Source: CAZAGT01 sp964484515 (GTDB taxonomy: Bacteria > Desulfobacterota > DSM-4660 > Desulfatiglandales > HGW-15). From it: a DNA stretch of 15,679 nucleotides. The stretch lies in contig CAZAGT010000091.1 in the NCBI GenBank assembly GCA_964484515.1, positions 1 to 15,679 of the forward strand. Reading direction: 5' to 3'. Positions within the stretch are counted from its first letter, which is position 1; each line of letters starts with the position of its first letter. Positions 6,025 to 13,515 of the stretch are shown here, piece after piece. The notes beneath the pieces were generated by a model. It was not told where the DNA came from. It worked only from the letters and a program-made list of their open reading frames with translations, and searched no databases. Made by a program: the position numbers and the translations under genes.

Positions 6025-7545
6025 TTATAAACTAATCCACTGGCCAACAGTCCTTACCGCGCTGTCGCTGCCGAAATGCCCGGTGAAAATGCGAAAGTAG
6101 AAGAGCTCTTCCTTGCTTCGAATGATCGGCCATTCCGCCTGCACTTCGGCTAAATCTCGATCCGTGATCAGTTCCTCAAAGTGCTTCGGAAGGACACTGG
6201 CGGAGCCGGAGCCCTGGGAGAATTCCTGCTTTGTCCGCCACACCACGCTTTCCGGCAGATAGCCTTCAAAGGCCTTCCTGAATATCCATTTCCCGATCTT
6301 CTGATGGTTCTCCGTTTTCTGTTTATACTCTGGTGGGATCGCCATGGCGTATCGCAGCAACTCGCCGGAGATGAGTGGTGCCACGACCCGTAGGCTGTGA
6401 CACTGGTTCATGCGGTCTAGACGCAGAGAAGCGTTGTTGTGCAGGAATGCAAGGCACTCCACCTGTCGCGCAAAGAGCTCCTTCATGGGGCTGTCTTTCA
6501 AATAGGTGTATCCACAAAAGACCTCGTCACCGCCTTCACCGGACAGGAGAACTCCGACGCCCTCATCGCGGGCGTACTGGGAGACAAGGTAGTTGGATAC
6601 GGCGCTTCGGACCAGAGAGGGGTCAAAGGATTCCAGATAGTAGATGACCGTGGGCAAAACCCTGAGCACATGCTCCGTATCCACAATGAGTTCATAATGC
6701 TCGGTTTGAAGGAACTCAGCCACGACCCTGGCGGTGCGGATGTCCTCACTTTCACCGACCCCGATCGCAAAGGTCTTCAAGGGCATCTTTCCATTAGACA
6801 TTTCATCGGCAATCCTGGTTGCCACGGCGGCGATAACACTGCTGTCGATTCCGCCACTCAAGAGGCTTCCTGTCGGCACGTCGAAATTCACCCGGTTCTT
6901 GAAGCTTCGGATCACAATGTCTTTGACCTTCGATGCCAGGGAATATGCATCTCCCTCATGTGGCGCCGGCGGGGTCTTCGGCAACTCTGCATAGCGGGTT
7001 AAACGTCCATTTTCGGTCATACAATGTCCCGGAGGGAACTCCTGGACCTCCTCCGTGACCTCCAGGATGGCTTTCAGCTCTGAGGCCAGGCACAGCGTGC
7101 CATTCTTTCGCCCGTAGAAGAGGGTCCTGATGCCCAGGAGATCGCGCGCTGCAAAGAGTTCCTCACCGTCGGAAATGGCAAAGGCAAAAACGGCATCGTC
7201 CAAATGCCTCAACATGGCACGACCGTACTTCTGGTAAAGGAGAAGTAACAGGCGCTCCTCACGAAAGGCGCCGTCGGCGACACCGTGGGTACGAGCCAAC
7301 GCCTCCCAATTGCCCATTTGGCCGTCGTAACAAATTCGAAGGTGGGCGTCGGTTGGGCTCTCTACAGGGATCTTCGTCAGAAGAGGGCCTGAAACCCCGT
7401 CCGCCTCGAGATAGTTCTGTGCCATGACGACGGCTTCACCGTCAAAGGTGCCCTGAGCATAGGTTCCACGGTGCTGAATCTTGTTGAGCATCGACTGTGC
7501 GTCGCTTCGACTAGGCCTCCCGCATGAAATGGCGAATCCGCTCAA
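6025..7545 (-). CDS. Asparagine synthetase-like protein with a degenerate glutaminase domain
   Basis: A 506-residue AsnB-family protein in tandem with a canonical one. The C-terminal synthetase half keeps the ATP-pyrophosphatase loop SGGIDSS (230-236) and SGEGGDE (335-341), so adenylation chemistry is plausible. The N-terminal class II glutaminase half is altered at its hallmarks: the protein starts MSGF rather than MCGI, so the nucleophilic Cys is Ser; the RRLSIMD segment is absent; and NGEIYN has become YDGQMGN (73-79). In the synthetase pocket, the AHSIEGRVPFLD segment of its neighbour is replaced by CHSLRVVAPLIS (382-393). The TTG start overlaps the upstream TGA (TTGA) and is fixed by AAAGGAGGAG at 7549-7558. 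It may use ammonia or a different nucleophile, or form a complex with its neighbour. Confidence 0.88.
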   Translation of the reverse strand: MSGFAISCGRPSRSDAQSMLNKIQHRGTYAQGTFDGEAVVMAQNYLEADGVSGPLLTKIPVESPTDAHLRICYDGQMGNWEALARTHGVADGAFREERLLLLLYQKYGRAMLRHLDDAVFAFAISDGEELFAARDLLGIRTLFYGRKNGTLCLASELKAILEVTEEVQEFPPGHCMTENGRLTRYAELPKTPPAPHEGDAYSLASKVKDIVIRSFKNRVNFDVPTGSLLSGGIDSSVIAAVATRIADEMSNGKMPLKTFAIGVGESEDIRTARVVAEFLQTEHYELIVDTEHVLRVLPTVIYYLESFDPSLVRSAVSNYLVSQYARDEGVGVLLSGEGGDEVFCGYTYLKDSPMKELFARQVECLAFLHNNASLRLDRMNQCHSLRVVAPLISGELLRYAMAIPPEYKQKTENHQKIGKWIFRKAFEGYLPESVVWRTKQEFSQGSGSASVLPKHFEELITDRDLAEVQAEWPIIRSKEELFYFRIFTGHFGSDSAVRTVGQWISL

Positions 7546-9089
7546 AAGCTCCTCCTTTCTGGGCTGCCCTCACCGGGGCAAGTTCGGGACGAGGCCGGTC
7601 TGTCGGCCCATCGAGCCACATTGCGGAGAATGGCTGCGGGATGTTCAAAGACCTCGATAAAAATCTGGTGGTAGCGACACTCCTCGGCCGAACGCAGCCG
7701 CTCCCGAGGATAGCGAGCTTGATGGGCCAGCCATTCGGAGTCCGTTGCTTCCGGGATCAGGGCGCGCTGGAGGAGATCGACGGTCCCACTGCCCTCGTCG
7801 AATTGCTCTTTATCGCGCCAGACGATCTCTTTGGGAAGGAGGTCTTCACAGGCCTTCCGAAGGATCCATTTTTCAACTCCGCCCTTCTGGGAGAGCTTCA
7901 GACGGGCTGGAATTGATTGAGCAAGATTTACCATCTCCAGGTCCAGAAAAGGCACCCGCCCTTCAATCGAATGGGCCATCGTCATTCGGTCCACTCGTTG
8001 CAGATTGATGTTGTGCAGAGCCGTTACCGAACGACTGAGTTCCCGAGAAAGATCCTCCTCGTCCGGAATCCCTTTGTAATAAGAATACCCCGCAAAAAGC
8101 TCGTCAGCCCCCTCGCCGGTCAAAATGACCTTGACGTCATCTGCAGCCAGCCTCGCCGTGAAATAGCAGGGTATCGCACTCCTGACCAGATCCTGGTCAA
8201 AGGATTCCAAGTGGTAGATGATTTTGGGGAGCCCGCGGACTAACTCTTCGACACTGAGGACATACTCATGATGAATGGTGTCCAGATAGCGCGAGACATA
8301 CCTAGCGGCCTCCAGGTCACGGCTTCCCTCGACCCCTACGGCGAACGTGTGCAGTTTATCAACATGCTGCCGCGCCAAAGCGGCAATAATGCTGCTATCC
8401 AACCCCCCCGATAAGAAGGCCCCGAGGGGGACATCGCTCATAAGTCTTTTCTCCACCGCCCTTGCCAGCGTCGCCCGGACCTGTAGCAGGTAGACCTCGA
8501 GGGAGTTCGGCTGTGGCTCCGCATCCGGAACCGCGTAAAAGGTCGAGAAGCCCGCATCGCTACGAAAAAGACTCCCAGGCGGAAACTCGTGAACACTGGT
8601 GCAGGACGGGGCCAACGCTTTCAGTTCGGAAGCAAAGAGTAAGGATCCGTCTTTCTCGCCATAGTAGAGCGGCTTGATCCCCAGCGGGTCCCTCGCCGCC
8701 AGCATGCGATCCCCGTCGGTTATAGCAAAGGCATACATACCGTCCAGGTGTTTCACAGCGGCTGAGCCCTGTTCCTCGTAAAGGTGAAGAATCGCTTCAG
8801 TGTCGCTTGAGGTCTCAAAGTGGTGGTTCTGTGAGAGTTCGCTGAGGAGCGTCGGATAGTTGTAAATCTCCCCATTCGCCACGACGGCCATGGAACCGTC
8901 TTCATTGAAAATCGGCTGATTTCCACCGCTAGGATCCATGATACTCAATCTCCGATGACCGAGGGCCCCTGATCCGGATGGCAGCACGTACGTCCCTGCC
9001 GCATCAGGGCCGCGGTGAAAAAGCGTGTCCATCATCGGTCTCAGGATGGATGGGTCGGCGAGGCCCCATATACCCGCGATTCCGCACAT
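7542..9089 (-). CDS. asnB: Asparagine synthetase (glutamine-hydrolysing), AsnB family
   Basis: AsnB converts Asp, Gln and ATP to Asn, Glu and AMP. The 515-residue protein starts MCGIAG, giving the mature N-terminal Cys nucleophile. It also has GHRRLSIMD (44-52), NGEIYN (72-77) and SSDTE (94-98) in the glutaminase domain, ARDPLGIKPLYY (132-143) at the domain junction, SGGLDSS (227-233) as PP-loop, GEGADE (325-330), and MTMAHSIEGRVPFLD (369-383). All glutaminase and synthetase motifs are intact. The Glu of GEGADE matches the AsnB-type rather than the beta-lactam-synthetase-type (Tyr) active site. AAAGGAGGTT (9101-9110) precedes the ATG with long spacing. The operon context with methyltransferases means a substrate other than free aspartate is possible. 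Confidence 0.9.
   Translation of the reverse strand: MCGIAGIWGLADPSILRPMMDTLFHRGPDAAGTYVLPSGSGALGHRRLSIMDPSGGNQPIFNEDGSMAVVANGEIYNYPTLLSELSQNHHFETSSDTEAILHLYEEQGSAAVKHLDGMYAFAITDGDRMLAARDPLGIKPLYYGEKDGSLLFASELKALAPSCTSVHEFPPGSLFRSDAGFSTFYAVPDAEPQPNSLEVYLLQVRATLARAVEKRLMSDVPLGAFLSGGLDSSIIAALARQHVDKLHTFAVGVEGSRDLEAARYVSRYLDTIHHEYVLSVEELVRGLPKIIYHLESFDQDLVRSAIPCYFTARLAADDVKVILTGEGADELFAGYSYYKGIPDEEDLSRELSRSVTALHNINLQRVDRMTMAHSIEGRVPFLDLEMVNLAQSIPARLKLSQKGGVEKWILRKACEDLLPKEIVWRDKEQFDEGSGTVDLLQRALIPEATDSEWLAHQARYPRERLRSAEECRYHQIFIEVFEHPAAILRNVARWADRPASSRTCPGEGSPERRSF
7549..7558 (-). promoter_or_regulatory. Ribosome binding site deciding the TTG start of the second AsnB homologue
   Basis: AAAGGAGGAG lies inside the last codons of the canonical asnB gene, with five bases between its GGAGG core and the TTG at 7545. 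It fixes the start so that the protein begins Met-Ser-Gly-Phe, and therefore establishes that the Cys nucleophile is really absent rather than lost through a misplaced start. Confidence 0.75.
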
Positions 9090-9119
9090 AGCTTTTTGGT
9101 AACCTCCTTTGGGAGACAG

Positions 9120-10382
9120 CTATTTACGAATCTCAAACACCCCCACGAGGCCGTGCCCCATTCCGGTACCCGGTTGAAGTTCCATCTCCAGTTTTCTCAA
9201 GGAATAGCCGAGGTGGGGCTCAATCACGTTGGCACGGACGTCTCCCCAGCCCAGCCAGCCCATGCCTTCGATGATCTTGTGCATCGTGTGCATCGCCTCC
9301 TTGAGCGGTTCGGGGTAGTAAGGCAGGACCTCCGGTACCTTTCGAAAGCTTCTCGAATCAATGTCGTACTCGCTGAGTAAGGAGATCGTATATTGCACGA
9401 GGGCGTTGCAGGACATGAAGAAGAGCTCGAAGAAGTTGTTCAGATGATCGTGCCCCTTCCGGGGCTGATAGTCCACGAGCAGGTTTTCCAGGTCCGTCCG
9501 GACATAGCTCTCAAAGAGGGAGTTGACCGCGCGGCGAAGCCTCGGGCAGTTCTTGTTATAATCGCCCGTCTCGAGGTGCCGGCCGACAAAGATGGATCGA
9601 TCGAAAAAGCCCAGTGGCTTGATTTCCACACCCGATTCTCGAGACGCCTTGGTGACGATGCCCATGACCTCGTCCCGGGTCATCAGCCTCAGAGGGAAAG
9701 ACACGACCTCCGGGTTGTCTCCCCCCTCTTCAGGGTAGATATAGGATATACGGTAGTCCATGAAGTATTCGCGGTCCGCGGGATGGTGCCACAGGTCCTG
9801 CCACTCGTACGAGTAGCGGCCGAGCCAGTCCCCCACAAAAAAGGCCAGCTCGGACGCATGCCGGCAAACGTCGGCGAAGAGCCGCACGCTCTGATCTTCA
9901 TGGAAGTGCGAAAGGGTCCCGAAGGAGGTGAAATAGAGGTCAAAGGGGTCCTCATCGTCAAGGATCACGGCCGGAAGACCATTGGACAGGTCTCCCTGTA
10001 CGAAGCAGGCCTTGGATCGGCCGGCATGATACCCCTCAGCTTGCTCAAGAAGATCCTTGTTGACGTCCAGCCCCACGTAAGCCTTGAGCATGTCCTCGGT
10101 GATCGCGGCTGTCACGTACTCATAGATCCCCGGGTCCTTCGTGGTCACGCCCAGGATCAGATCGAGCCCGTCGCCGCTGCCGCAGCCCAGATCCAGGATG
10201 CGAATCCGCCCCAGGTGCCGGCGTTTGCGCTCGACCAGTTGATTCAGATACGGGCGCAGGAAGATCCCGGTGACCTGGTCCTCCCAGAGCCTTCTGACGT
10301 TGTCGTATTTACCGATCAAGCCCGAGACTTTGTCGTATTTGCCTGTCTCGAAAGCCTGACTGTACGCCTTCTCCTCAGCCAT
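9120..10382 (-). CDS. Class I SAM-dependent methyltransferase with long C-terminal domain
   Basis: A 420-residue cytoplasmic protein. The AdoMet fold is clear: motif I ILDLGCGSG (62-70), the acidic end of strand 2 in VGLDVN (103-108), GDLSN (130-134), and motif IV FDLYFTSFGTLSHF (147-160). The remaining 220 or so residues, rich in aromatic residues and including a GWLGWGD segment and a C-terminal GHGLVGVFEIRK, are not an accessory domain I recognise; the substrate is unknown. The ATG at 10382 is preferred because it overlaps the corrinoid-protein stop by 8 bases (ATGGCTGA), implying translational coupling; a longer in-frame start at 10508 would lie deep in that gene. AsnB starts 30 bases downstream. 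Confidence 0.85.
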   Translation of the reverse strand: MAEEKAYSQAFETGKYDKVSGLIGKYDNVRRLWEDQVTGIFLRPYLNQLVERKRRHLGRIRILDLGCGSGDGLDLILGVTTKDPGIYEYVTAAITEDMLKAYVGLDVNKDLLEQAEGYHAGRSKACFVQGDLSNGLPAVILDDEDPFDLYFTSFGTLSHFHEDQSVRLFADVCRHASELAFFVGDWLGRYSYEWQDLWHHPADREYFMDYRISYIYPEEGGDNPEVVSFPLRLMTRDEVMGIVTKASRESGVEIKPLGFFDRSIFVGRHLETGDYNKNCPRLRRAVNSLFESYVRTDLENLLVDYQPRKGHDHLNNFFELFFMSCNALVQYTISLLSEYDIDSRSFRKVPEVLPYYPEPLKEAMHTMHKIIEGMGWLGWGDVRANVIEPHLGYSLRKLEMELQPGTGMGHGLVGVFEIRK

Positions 10383-11085
10383 AGGCTTTCTCATCCGATG
10401 AATCGCGACGCCAGGCCTGCAACATGTCAATCGCCTGAAAGGCGTCCCTGCAGTGGACATCCGCCCCGATCTCATCAGCGTAGGCCTGCGAGGTGGGGGC
10501 GCCTCCAATCATGACCTTGACTTTGTCGCGCAGACCGGCTGTCTCTAATTGGCCGATCACATCTTTCATGACCCGCATTGTGGTGGTCAACAGGGCGGAA
10601 AGGCCCAAGAACGGGGCCTTGTTCTGCGCTACCGCCTCGACGACCCTTTCCGCCGACACGTCCGTCCCCAGATCAATCACCTCGTAGCCCGCGCCCTTTA
10701 ACATGATGGCGACGATATTCTTGCCGATATCGTGTAGATCACCAGCCACCGTGGAGATCACGAATTTCCCCTTGCTCTCCACCCCCGCTTTGCTCAGATG
10801 GGGACCCAAAATGTCCATGGCTGCCCCCACGCACTCGGCTGAGGCCAGCATGTCGGGGATCAGATACTCGCCGCGCTCGAATTTCGCACCCACGGTCTCC
10901 ATGGCAGCCGTCAGACCCGCAAGCACAATGGTTTTGGGGTTCACCTCCTTGCGGAGTGCCTCTTGCACCAGCTCGGTGACGGCCGGTTTCCCCTCCAAAC
11001 CCTCGTCGAATCCCTCATCCTCAGCCTCAACGCGGCCCTGAATGATATTAAAGGCGATCTCCTCAATAATATCCTGCTTCGGCAT
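10375..11085 (-). CDS. Corrinoid (B12-binding) protein of the MttC/MtgC type
   Basis: This small protein carries the methyl group on cobalamin between a substrate methyltransferase and a methyl acceptor enzyme. The 236-residue protein has the N-terminal helical B12-cap domain (about 1-95, with IPDMLASAECVGAAM) and a Rossmann B12-binding domain (about 105-225). The lower-ligand motif DLHDIG (116-121) contains His118. SAL is at 163-165 within GLSALLTTTM, and IGGAP is at 193-197. The ATG at 11085 follows AAGGAG by 10 bases and overlaps the preceding MttB-like gene by 23 bases; a longer in-frame start at 11130 is less likely. It is the only corrinoid protein in the window, so both MttB-type enzymes probably share it. 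Confidence 0.94.
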   Translation of the reverse strand: MPKQDIIEEIAFNIIQGRVEAEDEGFDEGLEGKPAVTELVQEALRKEVNPKTIVLAGLTAAMETVGAKFERGEYLIPDMLASAECVGAAMDILGPHLSKAGVESKGKFVISTVAGDLHDIGKNIVAIMLKGAGYEVIDLGTDVSAERVVEAVAQNKAPFLGLSALLTTTMRVMKDVIGQLETAGLRDKVKVMIGGAPTSQAYADEIGADVHCRDAFQAIDMLQAWRRDSSDEKAYG

Positions 11086-12667
11086 AATCCTGATCTCCTT
11101 TCTGCAGCAATCTGAACGTTTTCTTATCACGGTCGTTCTTTTTCAATCCGTCAAGCAGTCCCGGACAGGCTTCAAAAATCCGATCCACCTTGGCTTTATC
11201 CAAATGAGGGGCTGGTTTCTCCTCCAATCTGCGCATCTGGGCCAGGGCGTTTTGCAGCACCTCGTCCTGCAAACCCTTTGATTCGAATCGGTAGGGATTC
11301 GATACCACCCCGGAGTGCATGGCCTTGCGCACGTGACGGACAAAGAGGCGATGAGGAGAGGCCATTACCTTCTTGACCACCCTGATCATCTCGTCCGGCC
11401 CTGAAGCACCAAAATCGGGTTGACGCAAACAGTGTTTGATCTGTCCGATTTGCTCATTATCAAGCACCGCCTGCAAGGGTGAAAAGCTGTTGGTACGATC
11501 CAAAAGCCCAAAGGCATAATGGATATATTGGGCCCCGCTCATCGCCATATAGAGATGGGTGAAGAGCTTCTCAAAGGTGGCCTGCATCCCCGGGACTTTG
11601 GCGTCTCCGACCCCGGCCGTGGAGTAACAGGGAATGTCATAGAAGCGGGCCAGCTGGACGCAGTCGATATTGTACTGGTTGAACTCAGGGCACCCGTAGA
11701 GGTCATGCAGATCATCCAACCGCGCGCGTACGGGGACGCTCCCGTAGAGGACCGGGGCCCCTGGTCTGATTAGTTGCGCCAGGGCGACTCCGGCCAGAAT
11801 CTCCGCATTGATCTGCGCCACCATACCCTCCTCTTGAATAGGGGCCGAGGATCCACCCTGCGGGGATGAGGAGACCACCACAGGCAGGCCGGATTCCACG
11901 ATGGCGAAAAACTTATCGGTGGTGTCGTCCACAATCTGGAGTGGGCTTTTAAAGATGCACGTGATGAATGAAATGATGGGGTTTTGTTGCAGGGCCTCGG
12001 TACCGCCGACGATGATTTCGGCCATGCGGATCACGTCTTCAATGGCCTCTAATTTCGTCAGACCGGCCTGAACATGTTTGGTCATGTTGTTGAGACTGGC
12101 AAAGAACTTGTTGACATCATGATTCTCGGGCGTGATTCCCGGGTCTTGGATATTGAGTGGTCTAATGAAGAAATCCAGATGTTCTAACTGTTCGCAGAGT
12201 CTTGCGGCGCGACAGAGCAAGGCGGCGGTGCCCCGAAACTCGTGAAATCGTGGGACCCTCACGTGGCGGCTCTCATCACAAGTACTGACGAACTCTTCAA
12301 ATTCCGTATCCAGCCAAACATTGGCCTCAGAGCCCGATCCAAAATAAACCCGCGGTACCTGGGCGTCGAGCAGAAGGCGATTTCCCGGATCCCTCGCTCC
12401 CAGGATGAGGCGCGAAGGTGCAGACCCGACCGCTTCCCGGATGAGCAACCGTGGTATGCTGATGCGCCAGCATGCCGGTTGTTTCTGACCCTCTTCCCAC
12501 ACGTTGGCGCCGTGAGCCTCGAATAGCCGGGCAGCCCTTTCATTCACGCACCAGATGCCGGGCTCTTCCAAGATGCTGAGCGAGGCTTCGTCCAGCCATT
12601 TGATTTGCTCTTGGCTGAGCCGCTCAAAAGGCTTGACGACGAGGCCTTCTCTAAAACCTTCAACCAT
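11063..12667 (-). CDS. MttB-superfamily methyltransferase (non-pyrrolysine), second copy
   Basis: MttB-superfamily (COG5598) enzymes move a methyl group from a methylated amine to a corrinoid protein. This 534-residue, TIM-barrel-type member has the family segments DVNKFFASLNNMTKHVQAG (184-202), DVIRMAEIIVGG (211-222), IRPGAPVLYGS (300-310) and AGVGDAKVPGMQATFE (351-366). In the last segment I believe the MttB pyrrolysine position is here Val358; no in-frame amber exists. It is longer and clearly diverged from the copy at 13516, so the two probably differ in substrate. The ATG overlaps the upstream pterin methyltransferase stop by 8 bases (ATGGTTGA). The specific amine (glycine betaine, proline betaine, carnitine or another) cannot be told from sequence alone. 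Confidence 0.88.
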   Translation of the reverse strand: MVEGFREGLVVKPFERLSQEQIKWLDEASLSILEEPGIWCVNERAARLFEAHGANVWEEGQKQPACWRISIPRLLIREAVGSAPSRLILGARDPGNRLLLDAQVPRVYFGSGSEANVWLDTEFEEFVSTCDESRHVRVPRFHEFRGTAALLCRAARLCEQLEHLDFFIRPLNIQDPGITPENHDVNKFFASLNNMTKHVQAGLTKLEAIEDVIRMAEIIVGGTEALQQNPIISFITCIFKSPLQIVDDTTDKFFAIVESGLPVVVSSSPQGGSSAPIQEEGMVAQINAEILAGVALAQLIRPGAPVLYGSVPVRARLDDLHDLYGCPEFNQYNIDCVQLARFYDIPCYSTAGVGDAKVPGMQATFEKLFTHLYMAMSGAQYIHYAFGLLDRTNSFSPLQAVLDNEQIGQIKHCLRQPDFGASGPDEMIRVVKKVMASPHRLFVRHVRKAMHSGVVSNPYRFESKGLQDEVLQNALAQMRRLEEKPAPHLDKAKVDRIFEACPGLLDGLKKNDRDKKTFRLLQKGDQDYAEAGYY

Positions 12668-13493
12668 TGGTTTCTCCCTTCCTTCCCGCCTCTTGGCTCC
12701 GGAGGCGAAAAACGCGCGTGTAACGGCGACAGTGACGGTCCTTGCCGATTAACACCCCGCCGGCCCTGATCGCATTCATCTGCTCTTCTACAAGGGGGTC
12801 CATAATGACCGCATCGAGGCCGGCAAACATCGCCATGTAGAGAAAGCCGGCATTGAGTAAGGATCGTGCGGGGAGACCATATGAGATATTCGAAAGACCG
12901 GTCACCGTCTTCGCCCCTGGGAAGATCCTCTTGATGGCGGAGATACAATTGAGAGTCACGATGCCTTGTTTCACGTCTGTGCTCACAGGGATAACCAGTG
13001 GATCAAAGTAGACGTTTTCAAGGGCCAGCCCTAACCTCAGGCACACCGCGACAGTCTTTCTGCAGGCATCGATACGGCCTTCGAGGGTCTTCGGGATACC
13101 ACTTTCATCCATGGCGAGGGCCACCAGCGGGGCGCCGTAGCGCAGGGCCAGAGGCACGATCCTTTCCAGATTCTCATCCTCGGCCTTGGTGGAGTTGATG
13201 AAGCTTGTCCTGCCTTCCCGGGCTTTGAGTCCGGCCTCAAGAACCGCCGGATCGGGACTATCGATGCAGATGGGTGCCTCCAACTCCTGCTGGATGTTCT
13301 CGATCGCCCACACCATGGAGGCGATCTCATCCTCCCGGGATCCCAGTCCGGTCCCCACGTTCACATCGATTTGATCGGCCCCGGCCCGCACCTGGCGGCC
13401 GGCGAGTTTGATCAGCTCATCCTGGTTTCGCCACTGGAGGATCGCTTTGACGGCCGGAATCGTAGCGTTGATTTTTTCACCAATGATCAGCAT
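12660..13493 (-). CDS. Pterin-binding corrinoid:tetrahydrofolate methyltransferase (MtgA/MeTr type)
   Basis: This family transfers methyl groups between a corrinoid protein and tetrahydrofolate. The 277-residue protein is a DHPS-like TIM barrel: IGEKINA (4-10), DVNVG (43-47), ICIDSP (75-80), FINSTKAED (98-106), YFDPLVIPV (162-170) and TGLSNISYGLPAR (198-210). The Asn residues of INS and LSNIS fit the pterin-binding pattern of MeTr and MtgA. The ATG lies 22 bases after the upstream MttB-like stop, with AGGA 8 bases before it. Flanked on both sides by MttB-type genes and followed by the corrinoid protein, it most likely feeds amine-derived methyl groups into the folate pool. Confidence 0.9.
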   Translation of the reverse strand: MLIIGEKINATIPAVKAILQWRNQDELIKLAGRQVRAGADQIDVNVGTGLGSREDEIASMVWAIENIQQELEAPICIDSPDPAVLEAGLKAREGRTSFINSTKAEDENLERIVPLALRYGAPLVALAMDESGIPKTLEGRIDACRKTVAVCLRLGLALENVYFDPLVIPVSTDVKQGIVTLNCISAIKRIFPGAKTVTGLSNISYGLPARSLLNAGFLYMAMFAGLDAVIMDPLVEEQMNAIRAGGVLIGKDRHCRRYTRVFRLRSQEAGRKGETNG

Positions 13494-13515
13494 AGGCGGC
13501 GTCCTGTTTTGCCTC

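Noticed and set aside
6025..7545. Beta-lactam synthetase or carbapenam synthetase identity for the glutaminase-dead AsnB homologue
   Set aside because: The Glu of GEGGDE is retained where beta-lactam synthetase has Tyr, and no beta-lactam pathway genes are nearby.
9393..10514. 373-codon open frame on the plus strand opposite the AdoMet methyltransferase
   Set aside because: It is fully antisense to a gene with clear AdoMet motifs, has no recognisable domain, and is explained by the GC-biased codon use of the true gene.
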